This document shows, one piece after another, positions 21,951-33,034 of a stretch of 64,000 nucleotides of DNA. The notes under the pieces are model-generated. The model saw only the letters and a program-made list of their open reading frames with translations, was not told where the DNA came from and did no database searches. Positions within the stretch are counted from its first letter, which is position 1; each line of letters opens with the position of its first letter. Both the position numbers and the translations under genes were made by a program. Source of the DNA: Plantago elongata (lineage: Eukaryota > Streptophyta > Magnoliopsida > Lamiales > Plantaginaceae); NCBI GenBank assembly GCA_036897095.1, contig JAYMSP010000058.1:34245-98244 (forward strand), read 5' to 3'.

Positions 21951-22584
21951 ACCAATTGTCTTCAAATGCTTTCAATCGGAGCTTGAGCCGGTAAGATACA
22001 CTATCCTCTTTTCTATTCAGTGTTTCATTATGCCTTTATTGATACTTAATTTTCAATTTGAGTATGAAGTTTAACTGTTGAAATTTGAATTGCCTGTAAT
22101 TCTTTTTGTACATATGGAATTGGAAATGGTTCTGTGGGATGCTTATGGTTTAAATTTGGGTAAGGTCTCGATTTTTCAGCTCACCCTGATAAAATTAGCA
22201 TGTAATTCGAAATGCTCTAAACATTTGAATATTTTTCCTTCAATGTAAAGTTTTCAATTTTATTTCGAAATTTTATGAGACATTCTGAGAAATTGTGAAA
22301 TTTTGGTTTCTCAAGATCAAGAAACACATCTTTAGTCTTCTGGATTGTAATTATGCAAGAAAGTTACATTTTTTGGAAAAGGGGTACTCTGCCTTCTGCT
22401 AATTGTGGAAATTTGAACAGTGTGTCAATATTTTGCCAAGAACTGTTAGTCTTTTCATTTTATGAAGAACTTTTAGTCAATATGGGATCAGTTTGGTTTA
22501 ATGTAAGTATTTGAAATGTGTTTTGTTGTGCTTGTAGATTGATCTATATATGATTTAGCCAGTATAAATCTGAGAAGAGAGAAT
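21951..22584 (+). other. Probable 5'UTR with an intron, SEND1-like gene
   Basis: GCCG|GTAAGA at about 21992 is a strong donor and a pyrimidine-rich CTTGTAG acceptor ends at 22538, 46 bases before the ATG. In between is T-rich intron-like sequence. If used, the gene has a leader intron although its coding part has none. Confidence 0.45.
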
Positions 22585-24462
22585 ATGGGTGTCAAGAATT
22601 TGTGGGATATCCTGGAGAGTTGCAAGAAAAAGGTTCCTCTTGACCATCTCCAGAACAAAAGGGTTTGCATTGATTTGTCTTGTTGGATGGTTCAACTCGA
22701 TAATGTTAATAGATCTTATTGTGCTTCCAAGGACAAGGTTTACTTGAGGGGTTTGTTTCACCGCCTAAGAGCGTTAATTGCTTTGAACTGCACCATTATC
22801 TTTGTTACTGATGGTTCAATTCCTGCAATCAAATTATCAACGTACAGGCGCCGCCTGACCGCTGGAAACCAGGCCACACTTGGGGCTGAAAATCCTCAGG
22901 AGCTGAAATCTCTCAAGAGAAACATGGGTTCTGAATTTTCATGTATAGTTAAAGAAGCGAAAGCTCTCGGCTGTGCCCTTGGTATTCCATGCTTGGATGG
23001 GATTGAAGAGGCTGAAGCTCAGTGTGCACTGCTTAACTATGAATCCTTATGTGATGGGTGTTTCACGTCAGATTCCGATGGCTTTTTGTTTGGTGCTAGA
23101 ACAGTTTACAGAGACATTTGTCTTGGAGAAGGTGGTTATGTGGTTTGCTATGAAATGGATGATATTGAAAGAAAACTTGGATATGGAAGGAATTCCTTGA
23201 TTGCTCTTGCTCTACTTCTCGGCAGTGATTATACTCATGGAGTTCGTGGTGTTGGACCGGAATCAGCTTGTCAAATTGTGAAATCAATTGGTGACGCTGC
23301 TGTTCTTCAACAGTTTTTATCGGAGGGGTTTTCAATTGCAAAGTATAAAAGAAGCTTAAAGAACCAGAAATCAACATTTGAAGGTAAAGAAAACAATCAC
23401 TATGGGAGGGATTTTAATGGAGACAAATGTAATTTACCAGCGGACAAGCAGATTTTAAAACAAGTGATTGATGCATATTTGAAGCCAAAGTGTCATACTG
23501 CTGATTCGGCAGCTGTCGATAGGGTCCTTCCCATGTACCCAATTAACCGTACACAACTGCATCAAGTTTGTGGTAATTTTTTTGACTGGAGTCCTGAAAA
23601 GACAGATGAATATATCCTCCCAAAGATTGGTGAGAGAGACTTGAGGCGGTATGCTAATCTTCGTTCAACTTCTTCGGCTCTTGGAGTCCATCTTCCATTG
23701 AATGAGATCCCGGTGAAGTGTCCTGTATCTGGCATTGTTAAGCCAAGAAAGTGTCAAGGAAGAGATTACTTGGAGGTTTCCTGGGAAAATATTGATGGAC
23801 TCGAGACATCAGCTGTACCAGCTGATCTGGTCGAAAGTGCTTGTCCTGAGAAGATTTTGGAATTCCAGCAAAGAATAGCTCAAAAACAGAAATCCAACCG
23901 CAGACCTAGGCTAAAGAAAGTAAAAAAGAGTGCTGGAATGGTGGACATTGATGAAAAACTCGAGGATTTGCTTCTTGACATTGAACGAGAGAGCACAGCT
24001 GCAAATACAACTGCTGTCTTGAATGGTTTGTCAGCAGATAAGATGAGTACTGACACCCATGTTGTAGCAAAAACAAGTTATAATTCAGGAACCAGTACTT
24101 CTGGTTGCTATTCAACTACTTCAAGTTATTTTGAAACAGATATTATCGATCTTGTGAGCCCATCTCCTCAAGTACATTCTCGATGTATTTCAAAATGTGA
24201 AAAGACAGCATCCAAGCATATGGACGTCATCGAGTTGAGCGAATCAGAACATGAAGCATCACCGGAACATGTAAGAAAAGTTTTAGAGTTGAGCGATTTA
24301 GAACCTGAAGCATCACCAGAACATGTAAGAAAAGTTTCATCACCAGAACATGTAAGAAAAGTTTTAGAGTTGAGCGATTCAGAACCCGAAGCATCACCAG
24401 AACATGCAAGAAAACTTCTAGAGTTGAGAAAGTTCATATCCAGTATTAGGAATGAAATATAA
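22585..24462 (+). CDS. SEND1: SEND1/GEN1-like XPG-family structure-specific nuclease, 625 aa, uninterrupted
   Basis: The protein starts MGVKNLWDILESCKK, which matches the SEND1 branch better than plant GEN1. XPG-N covers residues 1-95 with Asp30 and Asp76. XPG-I follows with Glu142, Glu144, Asp163 and Asp165; Asp215 lies in GSDYTHGVRGVGP, the helix-hairpin-helix start. All acidic metal ligands expected of FEN1/XPG nucleases are present. Residues about 385-445 resemble the chromodomain-like module of GEN1 (CPVSGIVKPRKC, then YLEVSWENIDG). The family cleaves Holliday junctions and branched DNA in the nucleus. The C-terminal 120 residues are Ser/acid-rich with repeated SIM-like motifs. The whole CDS is one open frame; related plant genes as I recall them are multi-exonic, so this may be a retrocopy or a lineage with intron loss. 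An alternative assignment is GEN1. Confidence 0.9.
   Translation: MGVKNLWDILESCKKKVPLDHLQNKRVCIDLSCWMVQLDNVNRSYCASKDKVYLRGLFHRLRALIALNCTIIFVTDGSIPAIKLSTYRRRLTAGNQATLGAENPQELKSLKRNMGSEFSCIVKEAKALGCALGIPCLDGIEEAEAQCALLNYESLCDGCFTSDSDGFLFGARTVYRDICLGEGGYVVCYEMDDIERKLGYGRNSLIALALLLGSDYTHGVRGVGPESACQIVKSIGDAAVLQQFLSEGFSIAKYKRSLKNQKSTFEGKENNHYGRDFNGDKCNLPADKQILKQVIDAYLKPKCHTADSAAVDRVLPMYPINRTQLHQVCGNFFDWSPEKTDEYILPKIGERDLRRYANLRSTSSALGVHLPLNEIPVKCPVSGIVKPRKCQGRDYLEVSWENIDGLETSAVPADLVESACPEKILEFQQRIAQKQKSNRRPRLKKVKKSAGMVDIDEKLEDLLLDIERESTAANTTAVLNGLSADKMSTDTHVVAKTSYNSGTSTSGCYSTTSSYFETDIIDLVSPSPQVHSRCISKCEKTASKHMDVIELSESEHEASPEHVRKVLELSDLEPEASPEHVRKVSSPEHVRKVLELSDSEPEASPEHARKLLELRKFISSIRNEI
24251..24420 (+). 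repeat. 54-bp in-frame coding repeat in the SEND1-like tail
   Basis: The unit encodes 18 residues, EASPEHVRKVLELSDSEP. There are three full units and one shortened unit (SSPEHVRKV). Each full unit contributes a V-L-E-L-S-D type motif. Unit edges are blurred by single substitutions. Confidence 0.88.
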
Positions 24463-27400
24463 TGTGTTCATGGAACCCATCTTTGATAACTTGCGCAACT
24501 TCTAGTGCGAACATGAGTTCATGAGGTGTGCAACGTTTGTTATGCCTTTGTAGCTCTCTGTTTATGCATATAAGATCTACTTTTCATATATGGATTTTTT
24601 TTCTTCTGTTCTTGGTCATCAGGAACTGCACATTATAGTTTGAATTTCAAATTCAGTGTATGCTATTCACAAGCAACTGCCGCTTGTTATTTCTGTTGCC
24701 ACTTGATTTCTATATTGACTCATGGTTAATATTGGCCATGTTTCCCATACCGCCATTTCAATTGCTATGTTGTTGCTCGATGATTGTTGCATTTATTTTG
24801 TATAGACTATCCTCACAGAGTAGATTATTTATGGTATAATGGTATACCTCAGATATTTGTAAATATGTAAATATGGTTTTGATATGTATATATACTTTGA
24901 AGAATGCTATTGATCTGTGACTGGGAATCTAAAAATACTCATGATAGTTCACTACTAGATAAATTTTCTCCTTGATGAGATTACTTTCCTTTTGTGTAGT
25001 CAATCCATTAGTGTATAGGTGGAGATTATAATTTGTTCATTTTGAATACAGTTTGGGAATCTAAATTTACTCATAATTTTGTAGTGCCCGGCTTCTTCTT
25101 TAACTCTGATCAACGATATCCATATTCTTAATTTTTGAGATATTCCTACTTCTCAGTTGCCTAGGCACCTTACTCAGATCAGGCCCCTCTGATACTGTTT
25201 GAGCCTGTAATGTAGTCACATTATTGTGAGAAAATTCCAAAAGCCAGTTGAATTTGCTTACGCCGAAGCAACTTAATGATATAATCATCATGATCATACT
25301 AATTGCAAGTTAATATATATTTCTCATGTGTTTGTTGTTATTTAACTCACTTACAGCACATTGTTTTGCTGTTAATGGTTAATATTACTGCTTCCCCTGC
25401 TCTTATTTAAATCCTGGATTGTATGTACTATGATACTGCTCTCCAATCTTTTAACTGGTCAGGCATCTTTATGTGAAATCTTAACAGAAAATGTGCTAGC
25501 TTCAGTGATGCATAAAGTGTACATGTAATCCTTATATGATGCCTTGTCAGTGTTAACTCATTTTGGAGAACTGGTCAGATGTACTGTTTCAAGGTTACTT
25601 TTGCTTATCTGTTAATGCACTCTAAATAATGCATAATATATATGCTGGTTCAGTCATAACCAACATTTCTATACCTGAAGTTCTTGACTGTAATATAGTC
25701 TGGGAATTCTTTAGTTTCACTACTACACCATAATCTTCATTGAAATTGAAACCATTTGGATTCTATCTTTGAAAGTTTTGCTTGTTTCCGTACCATGTTC
25801 CTAAACAAATTGTTTATGCCATTGCCTCGTTTCTATGTGATCAGTATATGCATCGCAGGAATTAATTTCTGATGAGTTGATGCAGCAAGTTGTGTTACCT
25901 TACTGGCAGGTGCATGAGAAGATGTGATATGTATCAGGCTATCAGCCATATAAACCCCGGTGCCACTTGCAGAGACAGCAAACTGACATTAAGGAAGCCT
26001 TATCACCTCCAGTGAATGTGACTGTAAGACTCTACACTCGAATTTTCTTATTTCATAGCTCGATTAGCCCTGCCTGTAACTTTTCGTGTATTTCCTTCGC
26101 CCCTGCTCTTTTGCGTTCGTATTTTCAAATAGGGTTAAATTGATTATCATATATTGTCAACAAATCAAACATTATCACTTTTGTTACATGAACAAAAAGG
26201 GATAGCTACCAGGAGAAATGTATATCCATCTGACCAGCTCTTTTTGTCATACTACATACTGATCTCAAAACAAAATTTGATCTAGATTTAACATTCTGTT
26301 TTGTTTTTCCAACTCAATATTAAAATTTCTGCAAGTTTTAGTTTGGAGTTACATGGAAATATTTATGGCCTTGATAGATTCAAGGCAACTATCTCAACTG
26401 TATACAACAAATGCAAGTGTAGAAGTTGAAGTTTGCATTAAATCTGATACTAAAATTTCACAGGGGTCAAAATCATCTAAGGGTCTCTTCTTCCCATGGG
26501 GAAATGTGACAATTTAATGAAGCCGCCCATCACTGCCAATCACTTTATTCCTCTATTTTTTGCAACTTGTTTCTTCTTTTCCATTTCTTGGATTTGCATG
26601 TATAAGAAGCTACAGAAATATTTAAGGTTTCATTAACAACAGGCAGTGTAATTTGTGTCCTTAAATTCCTGACGCGTTGACTTATTTCAAGACATTGATC
26701 ATGGAAACATCTAGCCCCAAGAGTTGACTATGTGAAACATTCTGTCAAATCAATAAAGTCAAACACTTTTAACTGCATGCTTGCAGTTGCAAGAACAGGC
26801 TAATATTGTTTTGATCTGTGTAATCTTCAAGACCTAATTTTTTCTTGCAAAGATGTGAATGAGTTTTATATTTACTGGTTGTAACTCAGGTAGAACTAGA
26901 ATACGCCTAATGGTAGTTGGTTCAATACTATAAGTTGCAAAAGAGGCTTGAGTTTCATTACATTCATCGGAATTGTTTCTGATTACTCTTCTTTTAAGGA
27001 GTATATGATGTTCGAGTTGAGCTCTAGTCTCAATAGAAGTTCGGCTCAATAAGAATAATGCTTATTTAAATGTATTTTTTGGTAATGAGTTCGAGTTCGA
27101 CCAGGAAGTGAAGCCAAAACTTTTGTCTACCCGTACTTCAATATGTTTAATTTAAACTTAAAAAATAATTATTTTACAATTTAAATTAATAAATGTAAAA
27201 TATATTACATTTATAGAAAACACTGATTGTTTTTTTACAAGTACTATCAAAGATCACAAATTAAGCATTTTAACTATTTTGTACTAAAAAACTATTTATG
27301 ATTACACAAGAAGTATATAAACATCAGTTATTAAAAATATAATGGATAAAACTACTCCACATATACTTGTATGAATGTTTCATTAGAAAAGTAAATCGTG

Positions 27401-28208
27401 TTAACTGTTAAAAATTTAAATTTAAGATAATATGGATAAAAAAATTGAAAACTGACCTCGTGCCGAGCACGGGGTGGTGCTTAAGGTGGCTTTGCCACTG
27501 AATTCGACTAAAACTCGAACTAAATGAGTCGAGCTCTAACTAATTATTGTGACTCCGAACTCTAAAATTTGGCTCATTTTACTAACAAGCAGAGCCGATC
27601 ACGAGCTCAATTACAGTTCGAGTTGAGTTAAACAACACTCTGTGGTCAGTTGGAGTCGATTAACAGGTTGATGTAGATTTTGAGCATTTTACACTAGTAA
27701 TCAAAGTTTATGAACTATGAAGCATGGCCAGATGAATAACAAAAAAATGCACTATCAGCACAAAATATTGTATGGTCAGTTTTACTGTTGCAATCTATAG
27801 TATACTACACCGGAACTATAAACTGGTCAAATGACATGAAAACATGCTGCATATCTTACCATTCATGTCAAAATGGCTCAGATTACCAGTTCAGTAAATG
27901 GAAAATTACACAAACAAAGAGGAAATTCAGAATTTCCCAATATATCCACTTAAACTATATCAATGTAAAAAATCATTTAAAAGTAGCAGAGTAATACAGT
28001 ATAGAAAATAACCAAAAAAGAAAAAAGAACTAGTAAAACTAGCAAAAGGAATCAGTCATAACTGCATGGTACTAATTACTACAACAAACAGGTGAATTCA
28101 TTTACTTCTCCTTACTACCACCGCCTTACTCCGCCTATTGCACCCCACTAGCCACCACAATATAACCCCCACCTATTTACAAACTTCACATACACTCATT
28201 ACACAAAA
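24463..28208. other. Long spacer: SEND1-like 3' region to GDSL promoter
   Basis: A 3.7-kb stretch. The first part is probably 3'UTR. I saw no protein-coding exon that I could support. A GC-rich inverted motif (CTCGTGC / GCACGGGG) lies at about 27457-27474, of a kind often seen in dispersed plant repeats. The last 120 bp are CA/CT-rich, likely the GDSL leader. Confidence 0.45.
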
Positions 28209-30083
28209 ATGGCTAACATGAAAATGAACTTTTCTAGGCATTTCCTAGTGCTTTTCTTGGTGTTTACTGTAGACAATGCAAGAGTTGGATTTAGTCAGGA
28301 AGATGCATTGGCTCCTCAAGCTGGTGAAAAGACTGCATTAGTGCCTGCAATGTTCATCTTTGGTGACTCTCTCATTGATAATGGGAACAACAACAACTTG
28401 GCTTCTTTGGCTAAGGCTAACTACTTCCCTTACGGCATCGACTTCAATGGCGGCCCGACCGGACGGTTCTCCAATGGCTTCACCATGGTTGATACTATTG
28501 GTATGTATAGGCTTGAAAACTTGCGCGCGCCTTTATACTTGTTCTGTGTAGTTTAATGATATGTTTTCACATGAACATTCTTTCTTTATGTTTGCCATTT
28601 TGGCCCTTCTTACCTTTCAAGAAGTAGCTATCATACTTACTTGACCTTACAGTTGCTGGATTGGATATGTGCTATTCTTGAAAGCTTCTATTATCTATTT
28701 ATGTATCTTGTTTCATATCTTTAATTAGGATGAATATCAGTACATGCACGTGATAGAATGTTTGACATTAGATTAGATTAGAGTACAACTTCACTTTTAG
28801 TTAGAAAAGCTTATGATTATTTCTTTTTTGTTTTCCAGCTAATTTACTTGGGCTACCATTGATTCCTCCATACACTGAGGCTTCTGGAGATAGCATGAGA
28901 TATGGAGTTAACTATGCCTCTGCTGCTGCTGGTATTCTTGATGATACAGGCAGAAATTTTGTAAGTATTTCTATGTCCAACTTTATTTAACTGATGATCT
29001 CTCTGTACCATCAACAAATACAGAACGAATAATATACTATTGCACATTTAACTATTTGTTCTGTTCATGCTTCCAATATAAACATAAATGTTCTGTTTCA
29101 CTGTTTCTGATCTAGATTATGATTTTATCCTTTTAAAAAACTTAGTTTTCATATGATTATGGAATTTGAAATCAGATAAGTAACTCTCTCTCTGAACCTA
29201 TTGCAGGTTGGTAGAATTCCATTTAATGAGCAAATCAAGAACTTTGAGCAAACTCTTGATCAAATCACAGACACTCTTGGTGTAGCAGATGCTGCACAGG
29301 CCTTATCCAAGTGCATTTTCTTTGTTGGAATGGGAAGCAATGACTATCTCAACAACTACCTTATGCCGAATTACGACACCAAGAATCACTACAATCCACA
29401 ACAGTTTGCCGATCTCTTGGCTCAGCAATATTCTCAGCAACTCAATGTAAGTTACCACTCCAAATATCCTGTCACCAATGTAGAATTTGCAGTGTTACTT
29501 AAAGTGGTTGATATTATGTTACAGAGCTTATACAATCTTGGAGCTCGGAAATTTGTGATTGCTGGAATTGGGCTAATGGGTTGTATTCCGAGCATTCTTG
29601 CTCAAAGTAATCAAGGCGTATGCTCTGAGCAAGTTAACAAGCTTGTGGAACCGTTTAACTACAACACGAAGGCCATGATTAACAATCTCAGTGCAGATCT
29701 CCCTGGTTCTAAATTTTCGTTCATTGACGTTCACAATATGTTCGAAGACCTTCTAGCAAATGCTCAATCATATGGTATGGAAGTTTGTTTAAGTATTTCG
29801 TCCGTATAATATTCAGGATACAGAAATGAGTATTAAAAACAAAATATTTCATGATTGTGCAGGGTTCGATGTTGTAAACCGGGGCTGTTGTGGTATTGGG
29901 AGGAACAGAGGTCAGATCACGTGCCTTCCATTCCAGACTCCATGTACGGAGAGGAATCAGTACATTTTCTGGGATGCGTTCCACCCGACTGAAGCCGTGA
30001 ATCTGTTGTTTGGACAGAGGGCTTTTAATGGGAATAAGGACATGGTTTATCCGATGACCATAGAGCAACTTGCAAATGCTTAA
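28209..30083 (+). CDS. GDSL esterase/lipase, 374 aa
   Basis: Exons: 28209-28500, 28839-28960, 29207-29446, 29525-29774, 29863-30083 (five exons, the usual plant GDSL structure). A hydrophobic signal peptide covers about residues 8-29. Block I FIFGDSLIDNGNNN carries the nucleophile Ser54. The NYASAAAGILDDTG segment supplies the conserved Gly, GMGSNDYLNNY includes Asn183, and block V DAFHPTE gives Asp339 and His342, so the SGNH catalytic set is complete. Length matches the 360-380 aa of plant members. The enzyme is predicted to be secreted and to hydrolyse esters of cutin, suberin, lipid or cell-wall acyl groups; the exact substrate cannot be read from sequence. A paralogue in convergent orientation ends 761 bp downstream. 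Confidence 0.94.
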
Positions 30084-30844
30084 TGTATTGTGAATGTAGT
30101 AATGTACCTTGTTTTCCCGCTACGAAATTTACTGGATCGTCTAGTTGTAACTTGTCAAGGATATGAATTACTAGGAAATTTATCATGAATTAGTCCATTT
30201 TCTCGATGTTCTAATTGCTATTTTTGATTGTTCTTTAGTTTACGCAATCATTCGTACTGATGCTATTCGCTGTGATTGTTCAAAGGAAGATAAAAAATTT
30301 AATAAAGAAGTAATAACACCATTTTCCTGGCAGGTGAAAGTAGTATGCTGTATTCAGAGCAGAACTTACACTCTTACAGTAACAGAAGAACAAGCCAGTT
30401 TATGTGTTTTCTGTCCAACATACTACGCATAACTAACTCGTGAACAAAATCTACAACTGCTCCAGATATTGGTGCAGCTGTAATTGAAATGAAACTAAAA
30501 CATACTTAAACTCAACTGCTCCAGTTTCTACAACAATGGAGCAGCCAATGTGTAGTACATATATACACCATTTCATAACGATTTCATTGGATCAGTTAAC
30601 TTCTTCCTGACAATTTCTTAATCAGTTAACTTCACAATTATGCATACAAAGGCACAAAGCAGGGAATTGTCATAAAAACTGGATTTATGGAAAAAGTAAT
30701 ATCATTGCATAATTGCATTAATCAATATATAGATAGCAACAAATCATCACAAGAATGATAAGAGTCTAAAAATGATAAGTAGTAACAGGTTTCAGTGAGC
30801 ATTTGAACTTAAAGGTGCAATTTCAGCCATGAGTTTCCGATATT
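30084..30844. other. Convergent intergenic region between the two GDSL genes
   Basis: It must contain both 3'UTRs. It is AT-rich and I see no further gene or repeat in it. Confidence 0.5.
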
Positions 30845-32439
30845 CTAGAGATTCGCTAGCTGCTGTATGTTAATCGGATAGGCGAAAGACTTGGAGTTGG
30901 AACTGTAAGCTTGCTTGGCAAGCACAATGTTTGCGACTTCAGTTGGGTGAAACGCATCCCAGAATAAGTACTTCTGGCGGTCTTCACATGGGACTTGTAA
31001 AGGTAGGCATGTTATTTGTCCATTGTTTCTTCCCACTCCACAACATCCCTTGTCCACCACTTCAAATCCTGTTTCATAATGCAATAAAAAAGTAACCTTT
31101 TTAAGAAAGTCTTGCTTTTGGATCTCCTGCTGAAATATAGATGGGGAAAAAAGTTTCTACCGTATTTTCTGGCGTTCTTGAGTAGATTAATGTTGCTCTG
31201 ATACGTATCAAGGTACACAAACTTTGCTCCACGAAGGCGGCCATTATTGAATACATCAACCATTCTTTTTAAGCCGGTGTTGAAGAGCTTGATAGCACTG
31301 TTGATCTCCTCATTACATCTGCTGCTATTACCATTGTATCGTGCTAGCTGATAAGGTATGCACCCAATTTGTCCTACACCGGTGACTACCACTTTTCGTG
31401 CTCCTGAGTTGTACAAGCCCTAGAAACACAAACGTTTACGATTCCTTGTGCATCCTGAGATCCAACAATTGCATATCACATTAAGGAACAAAAGCATTAA
31501 CTATGTACCGTTAGTTGTTTAGTGTAATCCTGAATGAGAGAAGCAGCATATTCTCTAGGGGTGTACTGAGTTTTTGTTGAATAGTAATCAGTCATGAAAT
31601 AGTTGTTGAGATAATCGTTGCTCCCTAATCCCGCGTAAAAGATGCACTTGCTGAGATAAGCTCCAAGTAGATTATTATCTCCCCTGAAGAACCTACTCAA
31701 ATATTGTGCTGTTCTAGCAAAGTTTGCAACTTGCTGGTTCATTGAGACATGGTCTCCCTGTCGTAAACAAATTTAAGTGAGTTCATTGTTATTCGTGTTA
31801 TGTGAAATACTACTAGAGATAATGAAGTGTTCTGCATACAACATGTCATAAGAAGATAGTACAACTTACCAAATTATTGCCAGTTTCATCGCGAATTCCA
31901 GAAGCGCCAGATGCGTAGTTCGCTCCCTGGAGTAATTGTCTGCCACGAGACACCGCAAAGGGTGGCATGTAATTTGGGAATCCTAAAAGTTGAGCTGAAA
32001 GAGACAAGAAGATTTCAAAATAAGTATGGGCCACGGTTAAACCTATTGCACCGTACGACACATTAAAGTACCATGATGTAGTACCCCTGAGGTAACTACT
32101 GAGTACTGTCACTGACAGTTCAAGAACATTCACAAAATTGACTACTCACATTCGTTTTAACAACAATAACAACGTGTTACCTAAGATGTCGACAAAAGTG
32201 CGACCGTTGGTGAATCGACCAGTGGCACCTTGAGGAAAATCAACCCCATAAGGCTGGTAATTAGCCCTGGCAAGACTGAGTATGCCATTGTTGTTGCCAT
32301 TATCAACTAATGAATCACCAAAAATGTAGAAGCATGGCACTTGTTGGCCTTGGCTATTACGCTGCGAACGTGCCCTTCTAGCTGTTAAACACAAAAAACT
32401 GAGAAAAATCCACAAAACAAATTCACTGAAAGTTGCCAT
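30845..32439 (-). CDS. GDSL esterase/lipase, 371 aa, convergent paralogue
   Basis: Exons in reading order: 32439-32181, 31994-31870, 31757-31509, 31419-31161, 31068-30845; CDS 1116 nt. The intron positions and phases mirror the neighbouring GDSL gene. A signal peptide spans about residues 5-24. FYIFGDSLVDNGNNN carries Ser43, GLGSNDYLNNYF carries Asn175, and DAFHPTE carries Asp335 and His338. The region GARKVVVTGVGQIGCIPYQL is block-IV-like. Family role as for the neighbour: secreted SGNH hydrolase. The two proteins are clearly diverged, so the pair is an old inverted duplication rather than a recent one. Confidence 0.94.
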
Positions 32440-33034
32440 TTTCAGTTGAAGTTGGTACAGTTTTCCGAATGAAATGGTTGGCTTTTATACTGCTTCATTT
32501 TTCTTGGCAAGTAGTACTTTATGAGGCTCATGTGAAATTCAAGAAGTTTCATCACATAAACATGTGAGGAAACTTATACAAGTTTGTTGAGAAGTTTCAC
32601 TAACTGTATTTCACGTATAAATGAATGTTGATGAGCTTTTTTTGAAGATAAACTAGCGGTGATAAGGGATGAAATCTCGTGACAGACATTAGAGAAAGAA
32701 TGTACAAGAAGAAGTCAATTGATTTGTATTGGTTTAGTTCTTCTCATCTTTAAGGCTAACTTTGAGTTTTGCGAAGATAAAACAGGTAATTAAAGATCAA
32801 AAGAATTCTGTAAAATGGTGGCTAACTCAGGATTTCTCATTCACTAATAATCCAAAATTCAACATTCATCATTTCCCCGAATTCGCAACATGAACCAAAC
32901 GTTCACGTAACCATATGATTCTCGCTTAATACATAAGATGAATCAGTTCTATACCAAACTTGTGTTATGTAAGGCAGCAAAAAAATGGGTGAATGTTGGA
33001 GGTGTCTGATACTCTGATACAAGGGGATTCACGG
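32440..33034. other. Promoter of the minus GDSL gene and 3' flank of the SET gene
   Basis: About 600 bp. Apart from the TATA box no motif or gene is supported. Confidence 0.45.
32483..32489 (-). promoter_or_regulatory. TATA box of the minus-strand GDSL gene
   Basis: TATAAAA on the minus strand, about 45 bp before the ATG at 32439, which implies a very short leader. Confidence 0.5.

Noticed and set aside
24168-24437. Minus-strand repeat frame over the SEND1-like tail
   Set aside because: It is the antisense shadow of the 54-bp coding repeat.
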